Of a stretch of DNA of 64,000 nucleotides, positions 10,664 to 21,400 are shown in pieces. The first letter of the stretch is position 1. Each line of letters opens with the position of its first letter. Location of the stretch: NCBI GenBank assembly GCA_015178975.1, contig WHVD01000080.1:330426-394425 (forward strand), in the 5' to 3' direction. This DNA is from Hysterangium stoloniferum. Its lineage: Eukaryota; Basidiomycota; Agaricomycetes; Hysterangiales; Hysterangiaceae. The position numbers and the translations under genes are program-made. The notes beneath the pieces are model-generated. The model had not been told where the DNA came from, made no database searches, and worked only from the letters and a program-made list of their open reading frames with translations.

Positions 10664-10983
10664 TGTATTAAAGGCATAGAAAAGAATTGACCCAGCCTGG
10701 GATTGAACCAAGGACCTCCTGGCTTTATATGCAGGTGCTCTTAACCACTGAGCTACTGGACCTGTAGTCTAGTATTATATGATGGATTATATATACATAT
10801 ATATAAGGACTTATGATGCCAACTTGTGCTCTTATAACAGCTTATATAACTGATGGCAAACCTGGGTCTTATAACAGTCTGTCACATATAGATATTGTAT
10901 TTTCCCATTTCTAACACTTCCCCTGAAATCAATATCTAGTCTATACCCTACGCAGCAGATGAAGCTGAACGGGGCCCATAACC
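10664..10983 (-). mobile_element. TRIM-1, one LTR plus interior, fused to A2
   Basis: LTR 10664-10916 is 253 bp because of a 2-bp insertion at the terminus (TGTATTAAAGG). The 67-bp interior (10917-10983) ends in the primer site, where A2's LTR begins in place of the second TRIM LTR. There is no target duplication. Confidence 0.88.
10688..10762 (-). tRNA. tRNA-like sequence in TRIM-1 LTR (10.7 kb copy)
   Basis: Same cloverleaf and Pol III boxes as in the tandem array. Confidence 0.68.
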
Positions 10984-11332
10984 TGTTAAAAGTGACCTGT
11001 GACTTACTGTGACACGTGACACACACAAGTCTGAGGAAAGTTGTTACTATTCAGGTCACTAACTACAAGCTTATATATGTTATACATCAGTAGGCTTGTC
11101 AGCTGTCATAAGTGACAGCTGGTTGACAGCTGGTTGACAGCTGTCATAAGTGACAGCTGATTGACAGCTTGAATGGAAACTGACAGCTGATTGACAGCTG
11201 GAATACAAAGTGACAGCTGATTGACAGCTGTCATGGGAAATGAACTGGGAATACTCTGGAACATGCTGGAAGGTTCTAGAAGGTTCTAGAAGGTTCCAGA
11301 AGGTCTTGGAGACAGTGGAGGCAGTTTTAACA
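10984..11332 (-). mobile_element. A2 3' LTR (Copia-A)
   Basis: 349 bp, followed by the polypurine tract AGGGGGGTC (minus strand, 11333-11341). Confidence 0.92.
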
Positions 11333-11371
11333 GACCCCCCTGATCTCACATGTCTCCAAAGAAAAAGAAAC

Positions 11372-11394
11372 AGAGAGAGAGAGAGAGAGAGAGA
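11372..11394. repeat. (GA)n microsatellite between pol stop and polypurine tract, A2
   Basis: Copia-A elements all carry this tract of differing length: also 12434-12460 (A3), 30982-31010 (A1) and 33656-33678 (A5). Confidence 0.9.
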
Positions 11395-11433
11395 CTTTGC
11401 TAAAGTACAGAGAGTAAGAAAGAAAACAAGAAA

Positions 11434-12045
11434 CTAAGTCCTTATACCCATTCCATCACGGCAAAATTGAACCTTGGGAGTAGATAGAGGCTTGGTTAGA
11501 ATATCTGCAATTTGTTCTGCAGTAGGAATATAGGAAGGAGCAATACACTTGGCATTTACAGCATCCCTAAGCCAATAGTAGCGCAGGTCAAGATGTTTCA
11601 TCCTTCCATGATGCTCAGGATTCTTAGCAACACTGATGGCAGACTGGTTGTCAATGTGTAGAGTGGAGGGTTGATCAACTTGGTAGCCAAATTCACCTAG
11701 GATTTGCCGCATCCAGGCAATCTCCTTGCCAGCTTCTACAGCAGAGACAAATTCTGCTTCAGTTGTAGAAAGTGTGACAATACTTTGCAGTTTACTACTC
11801 CAGCCAATAGCACCTCTAGCCATCATAGTCACATAACCCCCAGTGGATCTTCCAGAATCAATACAATCACCATGAGCAGCATCAGTGTATGTGGTGAATA
11901 ATTCAGAGCCACATTTACCAGAGTAATGCAACTTGTAATCCAGTGTACCTTTTAGGTATCTGAACAAGTGCTTCACTGCTGTCCAATGCTTTGGTCCAGG
12001 ATTGCAATTAAAACGTGCCAAGTAGGACACAGTATAAGCAATATC
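11434..12045 (-). pseudogene. A2 pol piece 5: RNase H, C-terminal end
   Basis: Encodes the last ~200 residues of Copia-A Pol, with Y-T-D-A-A-H, T-E-A-E-F and I-D-N-Q-S RNase H motifs and the stop at 11434-11436. It is separated from piece 4 (17207) by A3. Confidence 0.9.
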
Positions 12046-12394
12046 TGTTAAAAGTGACCTGTGACTTACTGTGACACGTGACACCCACAAGTCTGAGGAA
12101 AGTTGTTACTATTCAGGTCACTAACTACAAGCTTATATATGTTATACATCAGTAGGCTTGTCAGCTGTCATAAGTGACAGCTGGTTGACAGCTGGTTGAC
12201 AGCTGTCATAAGTGACAGCTGATTGACAGCTTGAATGGAAACTGACAGCTGATTGACAGCTGGAATACAAAGTGACAGCTGATTGACAGCTGTCATGGGA
12301 AATGAACTGGGAATACCCTGGAACATGCTGGAAGCTTCTAGAAGGTTCTAGAAGGTTCCAGAAGGTTTTGGAGACAGTGGAGGCAGTTTTAACA
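12046..12394 (-). mobile_element. A3 3' LTR
   Basis: Matches the 5' LTR at 16858-17206 base for base as far as I can compare. Confidence 0.94.
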
Positions 12395-12429
12395 GACCCC
12401 CCTGATCTCACATGTCTCCAAAGAAAAAG

Positions 12430-12460
<31 letters not shown>

Positions 12461-12499
12461 CTTTGCTAAACTACAGAGAGTAAGAAAGAAAACAAGAAA

Positions 12500-15400
12500 C
12501 TAAGTCCTTATACCCATTCCATCACGGCAAAATTGAACCTTGGGAGTAGATAGAGGCTTGGTTAGAATATCTGCAATTTGTTCTGCAGTAGGAATATAGG
12601 AAGGAGTAATACACTTGGCATTTACAGCATCCCTAAGCCAATAGTAGCGCAGGTCAAGATGTTTCATCCTTCCATGATGCTCAGGGTTCTTAGCAACACT
12701 GATGGCAGACTGATTGTCAATGTGTAGAGTGGAGGGTTGATCAACTTGGTAGCCAAATTCACCTAGGATTTGCCGCATCCAGGCAATCTCCTTGCCAGCT
12801 TCTACAGCAGAGACAAATTCTGCTTCAGTTGTAGAAAGTGTGACAATACTTTGCAGTTTACTACTCCAGCCAATAGCACCTCCAGCCATCATAGTTACAT
12901 AACCACCAGTGGATCTTCCAGAATCAATGCAATCACCATGAGCAGCATCAGTGTATGTGGTGAATAGTTCAGAGCCACATTTACCAGAGTAATGCAACTT
13001 GTATTCCAGTGTACCTTTTAGGTATCTGAACAAGTGCTTCACTGCTGTCCAATGCTTTGGTCCAGGATTGCCATTAAAACGTGCCAAGTAGGACACAGTA
13101 TAAGCAATATCTGGACGGGTCATAGTAGCCAGGTATTGTAAAGACCCAACAGCACTGAGATAAGGAACACTACGCATGAAATCCACCTCTGCAGCATTCT
13201 CAGGACCCATTTCTTTGGAAAGAGATGTACCAGGTGTCATAGGTGTGAGAACTGGATGACAGTCAGACATGTTATAACGCTCAAGCATGTTGAGAATAAA
13301 TTGTCGCTGATCAAGAGTAAGGAGACGCTTAGAGCGATCTCTGCCAACTCCTACACCAAGTAAATAAACAGTGGATCCAAGATCACGGCATTTGAAATGC
13401 AGAGACAATTGCTTGACAGCTTTGTCAATGGCAAGAGTGGACTTGGATGCAAATGTAATATCATCAATGTAAATGGGTACAAAGATCTTCACCTCTCCAT
13501 TTGAATAAATGTAAACAGAGGTATCAGATTCAATTCGTTTGAACTCCATTTCAGTAAGTGCACCATGTAACTTGATGTTCCATTGACGAGATCCCTGCTT
13601 GAGACCATAAAGTGATTTCAAGAGTCTGAGAACCTTATTAGGACCTCCTTGATGGAAGCCTTCAGGTTGTCTCATATAGATTGTCTCATCAAGGTCACCA
13701 TGGGTGAAAGCAGCAGAAATGTCAACAGAGTGCAAGTCCATGTCTTCAATGGCAGCTAGGGCCAGAATCAAACGCAGAGTTGCAGGTCTAAAAGTAGGTG
13801 CAAACACTTCATTGTAGTCAATGCCAGGACGTTGTGAGTATCCTTTGGCAACAAGACGAGCTTTATAACGCTCAATTGTGCCATCTGCATTGTGTTTGAC
13901 TTTAAACACCCAACCAGAACCAATTGCCTTTGCACCAACTGGGAGGTCAACAAGTTCCCATGTCTTGTTTTCTACCAGTGTATTGTACTCTGCATTGATA
14001 GCCTCTTGCCATTTATCTGCATCATCACCTTTCATAGCCTGCTTGTAGTTTTGTGGATCAGCAGTTGAAGCTGTTCCAACAAACTGTACTTCCTCATAAT
14101 CAATGTCCTCATCATCATCTTCAGCTAGAGCTGGAGCTGGTTGTACCTTCCACCATTCACCAGGTTGCTTTGGAACACGCTGAGAGCGACGAAGCTGTGG
14201 TTCTGGTGCAGGTGGAGGAGGTAGTTGAATGGGTTCAGGAAGTGCAGGAGGTGCAGGAATCTGAACAGGAGGTGCAGGAATATAAGCAGGAGGTGCAGGA
14301 ATATGAGTAGGAGGGACAGAAATATCATTATCCCCCTCTACTTCTGGCACAAATAAAGGAATGTCAGAGTTTGGTATATTTGGGAAAAGCCTAATATTAG
14401 GCATTGGTCCAGTAGTAGATAGACCAGGAAAGTGGCGTTCATCAAATACAGCCCGTTCAGAGATGATAAACTTCTTTGTAACAGGGTTGTAGAATTGCCA
14501 ACCTTTGTATCCCACAGGATAGCCTAGAAAGAGGCATTTCTCCATGTGTGACTGAAGTGACTTCCTTTTGTCCCTTTGAATGTAAACATAGGCAGTACAC
14601 CCCCACACTCGCAAGTTGCTCACATCTGGTTTCTGCTTGTACCATTGCTCATAGGGTGTAGTTTTAGGCAATGGTGCAGTAGGTAGACGGTTCCAGACAT
14701 AAACATAAGATGTCACAGCATGGTTCCAGAAAGAAGCAGGCATACGCGCCTCATGCATCATGGCAGTGACATGATCAGCCATAGTGCGATTGGCTCTTTC
14801 TGCAACTCCATTCTGTTGAGGGCGATTGCGAGTAGTATGGCGGCGTACTATTCCACATTCATCTGTAAACTTGATAAAGGCATTTGACATATACTCCCCC
14901 CCTTTGTCATCCTGCAGAGCTTTGACCTTGCAACCCAGAAGATTCTCAGCATAAGCTTTATATCTCCTGAATGCTTCAAATGCATCACTCTTCCGTTTCA
15001 AGAACAGAACAGCTCGCAACTTGGTGCAATCATCAATAAAGGTTATCCAGTAGTGGTAACCCTCAGTTGTTTGCACAGGAAGTGGTCCATGTAGATCACT
15101 ATGAATAAGTTCAAGTGGTGTCTGAGAATGACTTGGTGAGATAGGGAATGGACTAGCAGTCATTTTGCCAGCAAGGCAAGGTTCACAGATAGGATCAGGT
15201 TGTTCCTTTGAGTCAAGGTTTAAGCCAACCACCAATCCTTCTCTGATCATCTTCTGGACATCAGCATAGCTGTGGTGTCCAAGACGGCAATGCCAGAGAT
15301 TGATATCAAAGGGAAGGGTGGAGACAGCACCAGCTTGCTCAATAATAGGTGCAGTGACACCATTGAGGATACCTGCATTCTGTGCAGTAACTCTGGCTGT

Positions 15401-16615
15401 AAACATAGTCTGTCCAGAGTGTTTGAAATGCATTGTTGTTCGATCAATGTGTATGAGTAGTCCTTTGTGCCTTGTGAGATAAAGACAAGACAGTAGGTTA
15501 CTGCGCAGTTGTGGTACATGCAAAACTCTTGTAAGCTCCACAGATCGCGATTTCCTTCCATTTATAACTGGGTTGAATACCACAGAACCAACTCCTGCAG
15601 AGTAGATAACAGTATGATCTGCTAACTTGATTGGGACACATAATGGTGTGTAGTTACGCAGCCAATGACTATGAGGAGTCATATGACTACTAGCACCTGT
15701 ATCAGCAAGCCAATCATAGTCAGAACCATTCTGCAGGGTGGAGGCATCGGATGAGGAGAAAGCAAGTGCATTTCCAGTATATTCAACATTGTTCTGAGAC
15801 ATTGTCTTCTGAGGCCTATTTGGCTTCTTCTTCCCTTTAGCACGATTGGTAAGGACACTCTCCTGTGCTTCCTGCTGCTTCTTAATGAAGCGATGACACT
15901 TGTCCATAGTATGGTTGGTCATAGAGCAGAAAGTACATTTGAGAAATGCAGTGGATGCATTGCCCTTTACAGTAAGTGCAGATGCAACTGCAGGAGCTTG
16001 TGAAGCCCGATGACGGCGTTGTGACTCTTCTGTGACAAAAGCTTGTTGGATAGTAGCCTTGTCCAGCTTGTCCATCAGAAGGAGAGAAGAGGCAAAGTTG
16101 TCAAACTGCTCAGGAAGTGCCCTGATCATTGCCATTGATGCAAGTTCCTCATCAAGTTTGGCAAGATCAAAATTCAATGGGCGCAGATCCTGGATGGCAC
16201 GGATGGCTAGATCCACCCGATTCATCAGAGTTTGCAAATTCTCATTCTCTTCCTTTCTGATGGAGAAGAGATCATCATACGCATTGAAGCGCATGCCAGG
16301 GCGCTTCTGCAAGTGTACATCACACAGACTGGTCCACATCTTGACCGGATCACCCTCAATCCCTTTAAGATGAATCTTTTGATCATCCTCAACACTCAAG
16401 TACATCCAACCTGCTGCTTTGTCTGACTTGAGAGCCCAAGCATCAAATGCAGTTTGCTGAGCCTCTGTGGGAGATGAGGATAGTGCAGGTGCAATGGAGG
16501 TGGCCTCAACAATGCGCCAGACACCCTGGGCACGAAGCCAAGCCTGCATCTCACCAGACCAGGTGTTGTAGTTATGAGAGTTGAGTTTAGGGAATTGGGG
16601 GATGGAAGATGACAT
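12500..16615 (-). CDS. A3 Gag-Pol polyprotein (Ty1/Copia), intact
   Basis: Single frame of about 1371 residues from the M-S-S-S-I-P-Q start (an in-frame Met nine codons upstream, at 16642, is the alternative). The order is the copia one. Gag has a CCHC knuckle (about 227-240). Protease has D-T-G-A-S-S (about 305). The integrase zinc region follows (L-W-H...H, C-x2-C), then the integrase core with Asp in H-S-D-L-H-G, Asp in Q-D-D-K-G-G and Glu in N-G-V-A-E-R. Reverse transcriptase has Y-I-D-D (about 1048) and RNase H has Asp/Glu/Asp motifs at the end. All catalytic residues I can place are present. One oddity: L-W-H-C-R where sister copies have L-W-H-R-R, beside the zinc ligands. There is no frameshift between gag and pol. 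It acts in virus-like particles and at chromosomal integration. Confidence 0.95.
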   Translation of the reverse strand: MSSSIPQFPKLNSHNYNTWSGEMQAWLRAQGVWRIVEATSIAPALSSSPTEAQQTAFDAWALKSDKAAGWMYLSVEDDQKIHLKGIEGDPVKMWTSLCDVHLQKRPGMRFNAYDDLFSIRKEENENLQTLMNRVDLAIRAIQDLRPLNFDLAKLDEELASMAMIRALPEQFDNFASSLLLMDKLDKATIQQAFVTEESQRRHRASQAPAVASALTVKGNASTAFLKCTFCSMTNHTMDKCHRFIKKQQEAQESVLTNRAKGKKKPNRPQKTMSQNNVEYTGNALAFSSSDASTLQNGSDYDWLADTGASSHMTPHSHWLRNYTPLCVPIKLADHTVIYSAGVGSVVFNPVINGRKSRSVELTRVLHVPQLRSNLLSCLYLTRHKGLLIHIDRTTMHFKHSGQTMFTARVTAQNAGILNGVTAPIIEQAGAVSTLPFDINLWHCRLGHHSYADVQKMIREGLVVGLNLDSKEQPDPICEPCLAGKMTASPFPISPSHSQTPLELIHSDLHGPLPVQTTEGYHYWITFIDDCTKLRAVLFLKRKSDAFEAFRRYKAYAENLLGCKVKALQDDKGGEYMSNAFIKFTDECGIVRRHTTRNRPQQNGVAERANRTMADHVTAMMHEARMPASFWNHAVTSYVYVWNRLPTAPLPKTTPYEQWYKQKPDVSNLRVWGCTAYVYIQRDKRKSLQSHMEKCLFLGYPVGYKGWQFYNPVTKKFIISERAVFDERHFPGLSTTGPMPNIRLFPNIPNSDIPLFVPEVEGDNDISVPPTHIPAPPAYIPAPPVQIPAPPALPEPIQLPPPPAPEPQLRRSQRVPKQPGEWWKVQPAPALAEDDDEDIDYEEVQFVGTASTADPQNYKQAMKGDDADKWQEAINAEYNTLVENKTWELVDLPVGAKAIGSGWVFKVKHNADGTIERYKARLVAKGYSQRPGIDYNEVFAPTFRPATLRLILALAAIEDMDLHSVDISAAFTHGDLDETIYMRQPEGFHQGGPNKVLRLLKSLYGLKQGSRQWNIKLHGALTEMEFKRIESDTSVYIYSNGEVKIFVPIYIDDITFASKSTLAIDKAVKQLSLHFKCRDLGSTVYLLGVGVGRDRSKRLLTLDQRQFILNMLERYNMSDCHPVLTPMTPGTSLSKEMGPENAAEVDFMRSVPYLSAVGSLQYLATMTRPDIAYTVSYLARFNGNPGPKHWTAVKHLFRYLKGTLEYKLHYSGKCGSELFTTYTDAAHGDCIDSGRSTGGYVTMMAGGAIGWSSKLQSIVTLSTTEAEFVSAVEAGKEIAWMRQILGEFGYQVDQPSTLHIDNQSAISVAKNPEHHGRMKHLDLRYYWLRDAVNAKCITPSYIPTAEQIADILTKPLSTPKVQFCRDGMGIRT

Positions 16616-16843
16616 TGTAGTATACACAGAGCAAACTCGCAAAGAAGTTGAGAAAAAAGGTATTTAACTCGAGGTCCAGACGGTAGTCTCGAGGGAAACT
16701 CAGCCTTAGTGGCGTACAAGTTCCTCCCTACTAGCAACAGCAATAAGGCTGGGCCTGGCAGGGGAATATAAAAGTATAGGCTGAAACTTACTCAAAAGAA
16801 GCGAGTTTGCAAAACGTTATACTGTACTAGAGCGCTTAGAGCG

Positions 16844-16857
16844 CGGGGCCCATAACC
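16844..16857 (-). other. A3 primer binding site (half initiator tRNA-Met)
   Basis: GGTTATGGGCCCCG on the minus strand directly after the 5' LTR. The leader continues CGCTCTAAGCGC, a short inverted repeat. Confidence 0.85.
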
Positions 16858-17206
16858 TGTTAAAAGTGACCTGTGACTTACTGTGACACGTGACACCCAC
16901 AAGTCTGAGGAAAGTTGTTACTATTCAGGTCACTAACTACAAGCTTATATATGTTATACATCAGTAGGCTTGTCAGCTGTCATAAGTGACAGCTGGTTGA
17001 CAGCTGGTTGACAGCTGTCATAAGTGACAGCTGATTGACAGCTTGAATGGAAACTGACAGCTGATTGACAGCTGGAATACAAAGTGACAGCTGATTGACA
17101 GCTGTCATGGGAAATGAACTGGGAATACCCTGGAACATGCTGGAAGCTTCTAGAAGGTTCTAGAAGGTTCCAGAAGGTTTTGGAGACAGTGGAGGCAGTT
17201 TTAACA
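16858..17206 (-). mobile_element. A3 5' LTR
   Basis: 349 bp, with the repeated CAGCTG units and TATATAAG promoter-like box (minus strand). Confidence 0.94.
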
Positions 17207-18152
17207 ATATCTGGACGGGTCATAGTAGCCAGGTATTGTAAAGACCCAACAGCACTGAGATAAGGAACACTATGCATGAAATCCACCTCTGCAGCATTCT
17301 CAGGACCCATTTCTTTGGAAAGAGATGTACCAGGTGTCATAGGTGTGAGAACTGGATGACAGTCAGACATGTTATAACGCTCAAGCATGTTGAGAATAAA
17401 CTGTCGCTGATCAAGAGTAAGGAGTCGCTTAGAGCGATCTCTGCCAACTCCCACACCAAGTAAATAAACAGTGGATCCAAGATCACGGCATTTGAAATGC
17501 AGGGACAATTGCTTGACAGCTTTGTCAATGGCAAGAGTGGACTTGGATGCAAATGTAATATCATCAATGTAAATGGGTACAAAGATCTTCACCTCTCCAT
17601 TTGAATAAATGTAAACAGAGGTATCAGATTCAATTCGTTTGAACTCCATTTCAGTAAGTGCACCATGTAACTTGATGTTCCATTGACGAGATCCCTGCTT
17701 GAGACCATAAAGTGATTTCAAGAGTCTGAGAACCTTATTAGGACCTCCTTGATGGAAGCCTTCAGGTTGTCTCATATAGATTGTCTCATCAAGGTCACCA
17801 TGGGTGAAAGCAGCAGAAATGTCAACAGAGCGCAAGTCCATGTCTTCAATGGCAGCTAGGGCCAGAATCAAACGCAGAGTTGCAGGTCTAAAAGTAGGTG
17901 CAAACACTTCATTGTAGTCAATGCCAGGACGTTGTGAGTATCCTTTGGCAACAAGACGAGCTTTATAACGCTCAATTGTGCCATCTGCATTGTGTTTGAC
18001 TTTAAACACCCAACCCGAACCAATTGCCTTTGCACCAACTGGAAGATCAACAAGTTCCCATGTCTTGTTCTCTACCAGTGTATTATACTCTGCATTGATA
18101 GCTTCTTGCCATTTATCTGCATCATCACCTTTCATAGCCTGCTTGTAGTTTT
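17207..18152 (-). pseudogene. A2 pol piece 4: reverse transcriptase
   Basis: Holds the Copia-A reverse transcriptase from K-A-I-G-S-G-W-V-F to the T-R-P-D-I motif, including Y-I-D-D. It is bounded by the ATATC duplication of A3 and the GTTTT duplication of B1. Open throughout. Confidence 0.9.
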
Positions 18153-18457
18153 TGTTGAAACAGTTGAATAACTCTTGACAAACACCCTGTGAGTGTGAGG
18201 AAAGTAAACACTTAATGTATTCAACTGTGAAATAACTACATACCTGTGAGTGTGAGGAAAGTAAACACTAAGGAGACTTTCCCACACCCACAGCGGAGTA
18301 TACTACAGGGTGCTTACCTAAGCACCTACACATCAGTTACCTTACTAGGTAACTCACTCAATACTGCACCTACAGTGCTGGGAAAAATACTACAAATATC
18401 AGAAAAATATAGGGAACATCATAGACTATGTAAGAGCTGTAATATCATACTCTAACA
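18153..18457 (-). mobile_element. B1 3' LTR
   Basis: Minus strand begins TGTTAGAGTATGAT and ends TTTCAACA. It is preceded by a purine-rich tract CAGGTGGGAG (minus strand, 18458-18467). Confidence 0.93.
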
Positions 18458-18478
18458 CTCCCACCTGATGAGACAGCT

Positions 18479-21400
18479 CTATGCTAGTCCCAGTAGTTTT
18501 CGTAAGTATTCTACCTTTGGCTTAGCCAATGGTTTTGTCAATAAATCAGCAGGCATCTCTGAAGTAGGGAGATGAACAACTTTGATCTTCCCACTATCAA
18601 CTTCCTGCCTTAACCAATATGTTCTCAAATCCAGATGCTTCATACGGCCATGATGTTCAGGATCTCTGGCAACTGCAATAGAAGATTGGTTGTCAAGATA
18701 CAAAGTGGATGCAGTCTTTTGAGGATATCCCAATTCCTCAAATAAGTTTCGCAACCATAGCACTTCCTGACCAGCTGACACTGCTGCAATATACTCTGCT
18801 TCAGTAGTAGAGAGAGTTACAATAGTCTGGAGTTTGCTCTGCCAGCTAATGGCTCCAGTACCCATCTTAACCACATATGCACCAGTAGATTTTCCAGTTG
18901 ACTTATCACCTCCATGGTCAGCATCTGAATAAGACACAAACAATTCCCTGTCATTACTAGGGCCAAAGGTCAAGCCCAAGTCAAGGGTGCCTTTGAGATA
19001 TCGAAAGAGATGTTGTACTGCTAGCCAATGAGCCTTTCCTGGATTGTGATTAAATCTGGCTAATACTCCAACAGTATAGGCAATGTCTGGACGAGTGGCA
19101 ACAGCCAAATACATAAGAGAACCAACAGCATGGATGTATGGAATGTCCTTCATGTATGCAATCTCTTCAGGAGACACTGGAGCCTGGTCTTTACTCAATT
19201 TTGAGTTAGGTATCATAGGTGTACCAATGGGATTGCAGTCAGCAAGACCATAACGCTGTAACATGTCCAAGATGTATTGACGCTGTGATAGAGTAATAGT
19301 ACGCTTTGTCCTGTCTCTTTCAATGCCAACACCTAACAAGTAAGAAGTAGGACCAAGATCATGCAATTTGAAGTGGCTCTTTAGATCATCTTTGAGCTTT
19401 TTGATAGCCTCCTTGGATTTAGATGCAATAGTCATGTCATCTACAAATACTGGTATAATGACTTTGACATCACCCTTTTGGAAGACCCAAATGCTATGAT
19501 CGCATAGCACTTGTTTGAAACCCAAACTGAGCAGGACAGCATTCAACTTCTTGTGCCAGATACGAGGTGACTGGCGTAAACCATATAGTCCTTTCAGAAG
19601 AAGTAAGAACTCATCACGAGCACCTTGGTGAAAACCTTCAGGCTGCTGCAAGTATACTTCCTCTTCAAGTTCACCATTCAAGAATGCAGAGGAGATATCT
19701 ACACTCTCAAGTTCCATGTCCTCCAGTGCAGCCAATGCTAGGACAGCACGCAAAGTGGCCCATTTGGCAGTAGGAGCAAAGGTATCAGTGAAGTCAAACC
19801 CTGGTCGTTGTGCATAGCCTTTTGCAACAAGACGAGCTTTGAACTTGTCAATTGACCCATCCTTCTTACGCTTGATCACAAACACCCAACGAGAGCCAAT
19901 AGCTTTACGACCCTCAGGTAGTTTAGCAAGGCGAAAAGTGCCATTTTCAAGCAGGGATTGCATTTCTGCATATGCAGCGTCATACCACTTGTCAGCATCA
20001 GGACTTTGTAAGGCCTCTTTGAGAGTTCTCGGTGCATCATCATGAGCACTGGCCTTGTAGGCAAACTCAAAGGCTTCATCCACACCAATGTAAAGATCTC
20101 CCTCACTGGCAGCTAGGGCTTCTTCCTCAGACTCAACTGGAGGAGGAGAATGTAGTGGAGAATCCTCTGCCTCATCACTGGACTCAACTACAGGAGTAGA
20201 TTCTCTATAGTTGTGGATGTGAGCAGGGTCAACTTGCCAGAAACGCTTAGGAGGAACTCTGTTTCTGGGTGGATTGCGACGTGGTTGAGGAGGAGGACTC
20301 GGTGAACGTTCAGAATGTTCAGAATTAGAATCAGAGTTGGAACTAGGACCAGGAGGCAAAGCATTATTCTGACCATCTCCCACTGGATTTGGTTCCTGTG
20401 GAGCTCCCATCTGATTAGGCTGGGCTCCCACCTGAATAGACCTAGAGGGTCCAGGAATAAACAAATCAATAAATTGTGGAGTATCAGGAAGAACATCAGG
20501 AGCAGTAGGAGTAGAAGGTATGGCAGGTTTAGACAAGCCTGGTAAGACTCTCTCATCAAAGACAGCATTATTACTGATAATAGTCTTCTTAGTCAAGGGA
20601 TTGTAAAACATCCAACCCTTATAATCTGGAGGATATCCAATAAAGACACATTTCTGTGTATGAGAGCCAAGTCCAATACGTTGATCCTTCTGTACATGCA
20701 CATAAGCAGTACAGCCAAATACCCTAAGATGTGATACTTCTGGTTTCCTACTATGCCAAACAGTATAAGGCACAGAATGCTTAAGAGCAGTGGTAGGTGA
20801 GCAGTTGCGCACATGAGTAATGGCAATGACAGCATGTCCCCAGAATGAGGGAGGGAGGTGGGATTCAGCCATAATTGAAGTAGCCCCTTCTTCCAATGTT
20901 CTGTTGAAGCGTTCAGCAACCCCATTCTGATGTGGTTCATTCCGCACAGTATGCTGCCGGCTGATGCCAGCAGTGGAAAGGAAGGTATCAAACTCCTTAG
21001 ACATATATTCTCCACCCTTGTCATCTCTGAATATCTTGATCTTCTGACCAAGCAAGTTCTCCACTTTAGCCTTATATTGCTTAAATGCCTGAAAGGCATC
21101 ACTCTTATTTTTGAGTAATGCAATCGAAGCATAGCGTGAGGCATCATCAATGAAAGTGATCCAGTAGCGAAACCCTTCCACAGTTTGTGTAGGCAAGGGA
21201 CCATGAACATCACTGTGAATGAGTGCAAGTGGTTTAGTATAGCGTGTTGTTGCTATTTTATTAATCACTCTGTTCTGTTTTCCAGCCAAACAAGGTTCAC
21301 AAATAGGATCAGGAGACGTGTGAGAGTCAATCTTTATCCCACCAACCAAATCACCTTTGAGGAGCTTCTGGATATCGGCATGATTGAGATGATTAAAGCG

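Larger units (their letters stand above)
12046..17206 (-). mobile_element. Copia-A copy A3, complete (5161 bp)
   Basis: Two 349-bp LTRs (12046-12394, 16858-17206) that look identical by eye, target duplication ATATC (12041-12045, 17207-17211), primer site at 16844-16857, polypurine tract at 12395-12403, and a single intact Gag-Pol. It is the youngest-looking Copia-A copy. Confidence 0.96.

Noticed and set aside
16032..16373. 113-codon frame antisense to Copia-A gag, seen in A2 and A3
   Set aside because: Shadow of the Gag frame; copies are near-identical so its conservation carries no weight.
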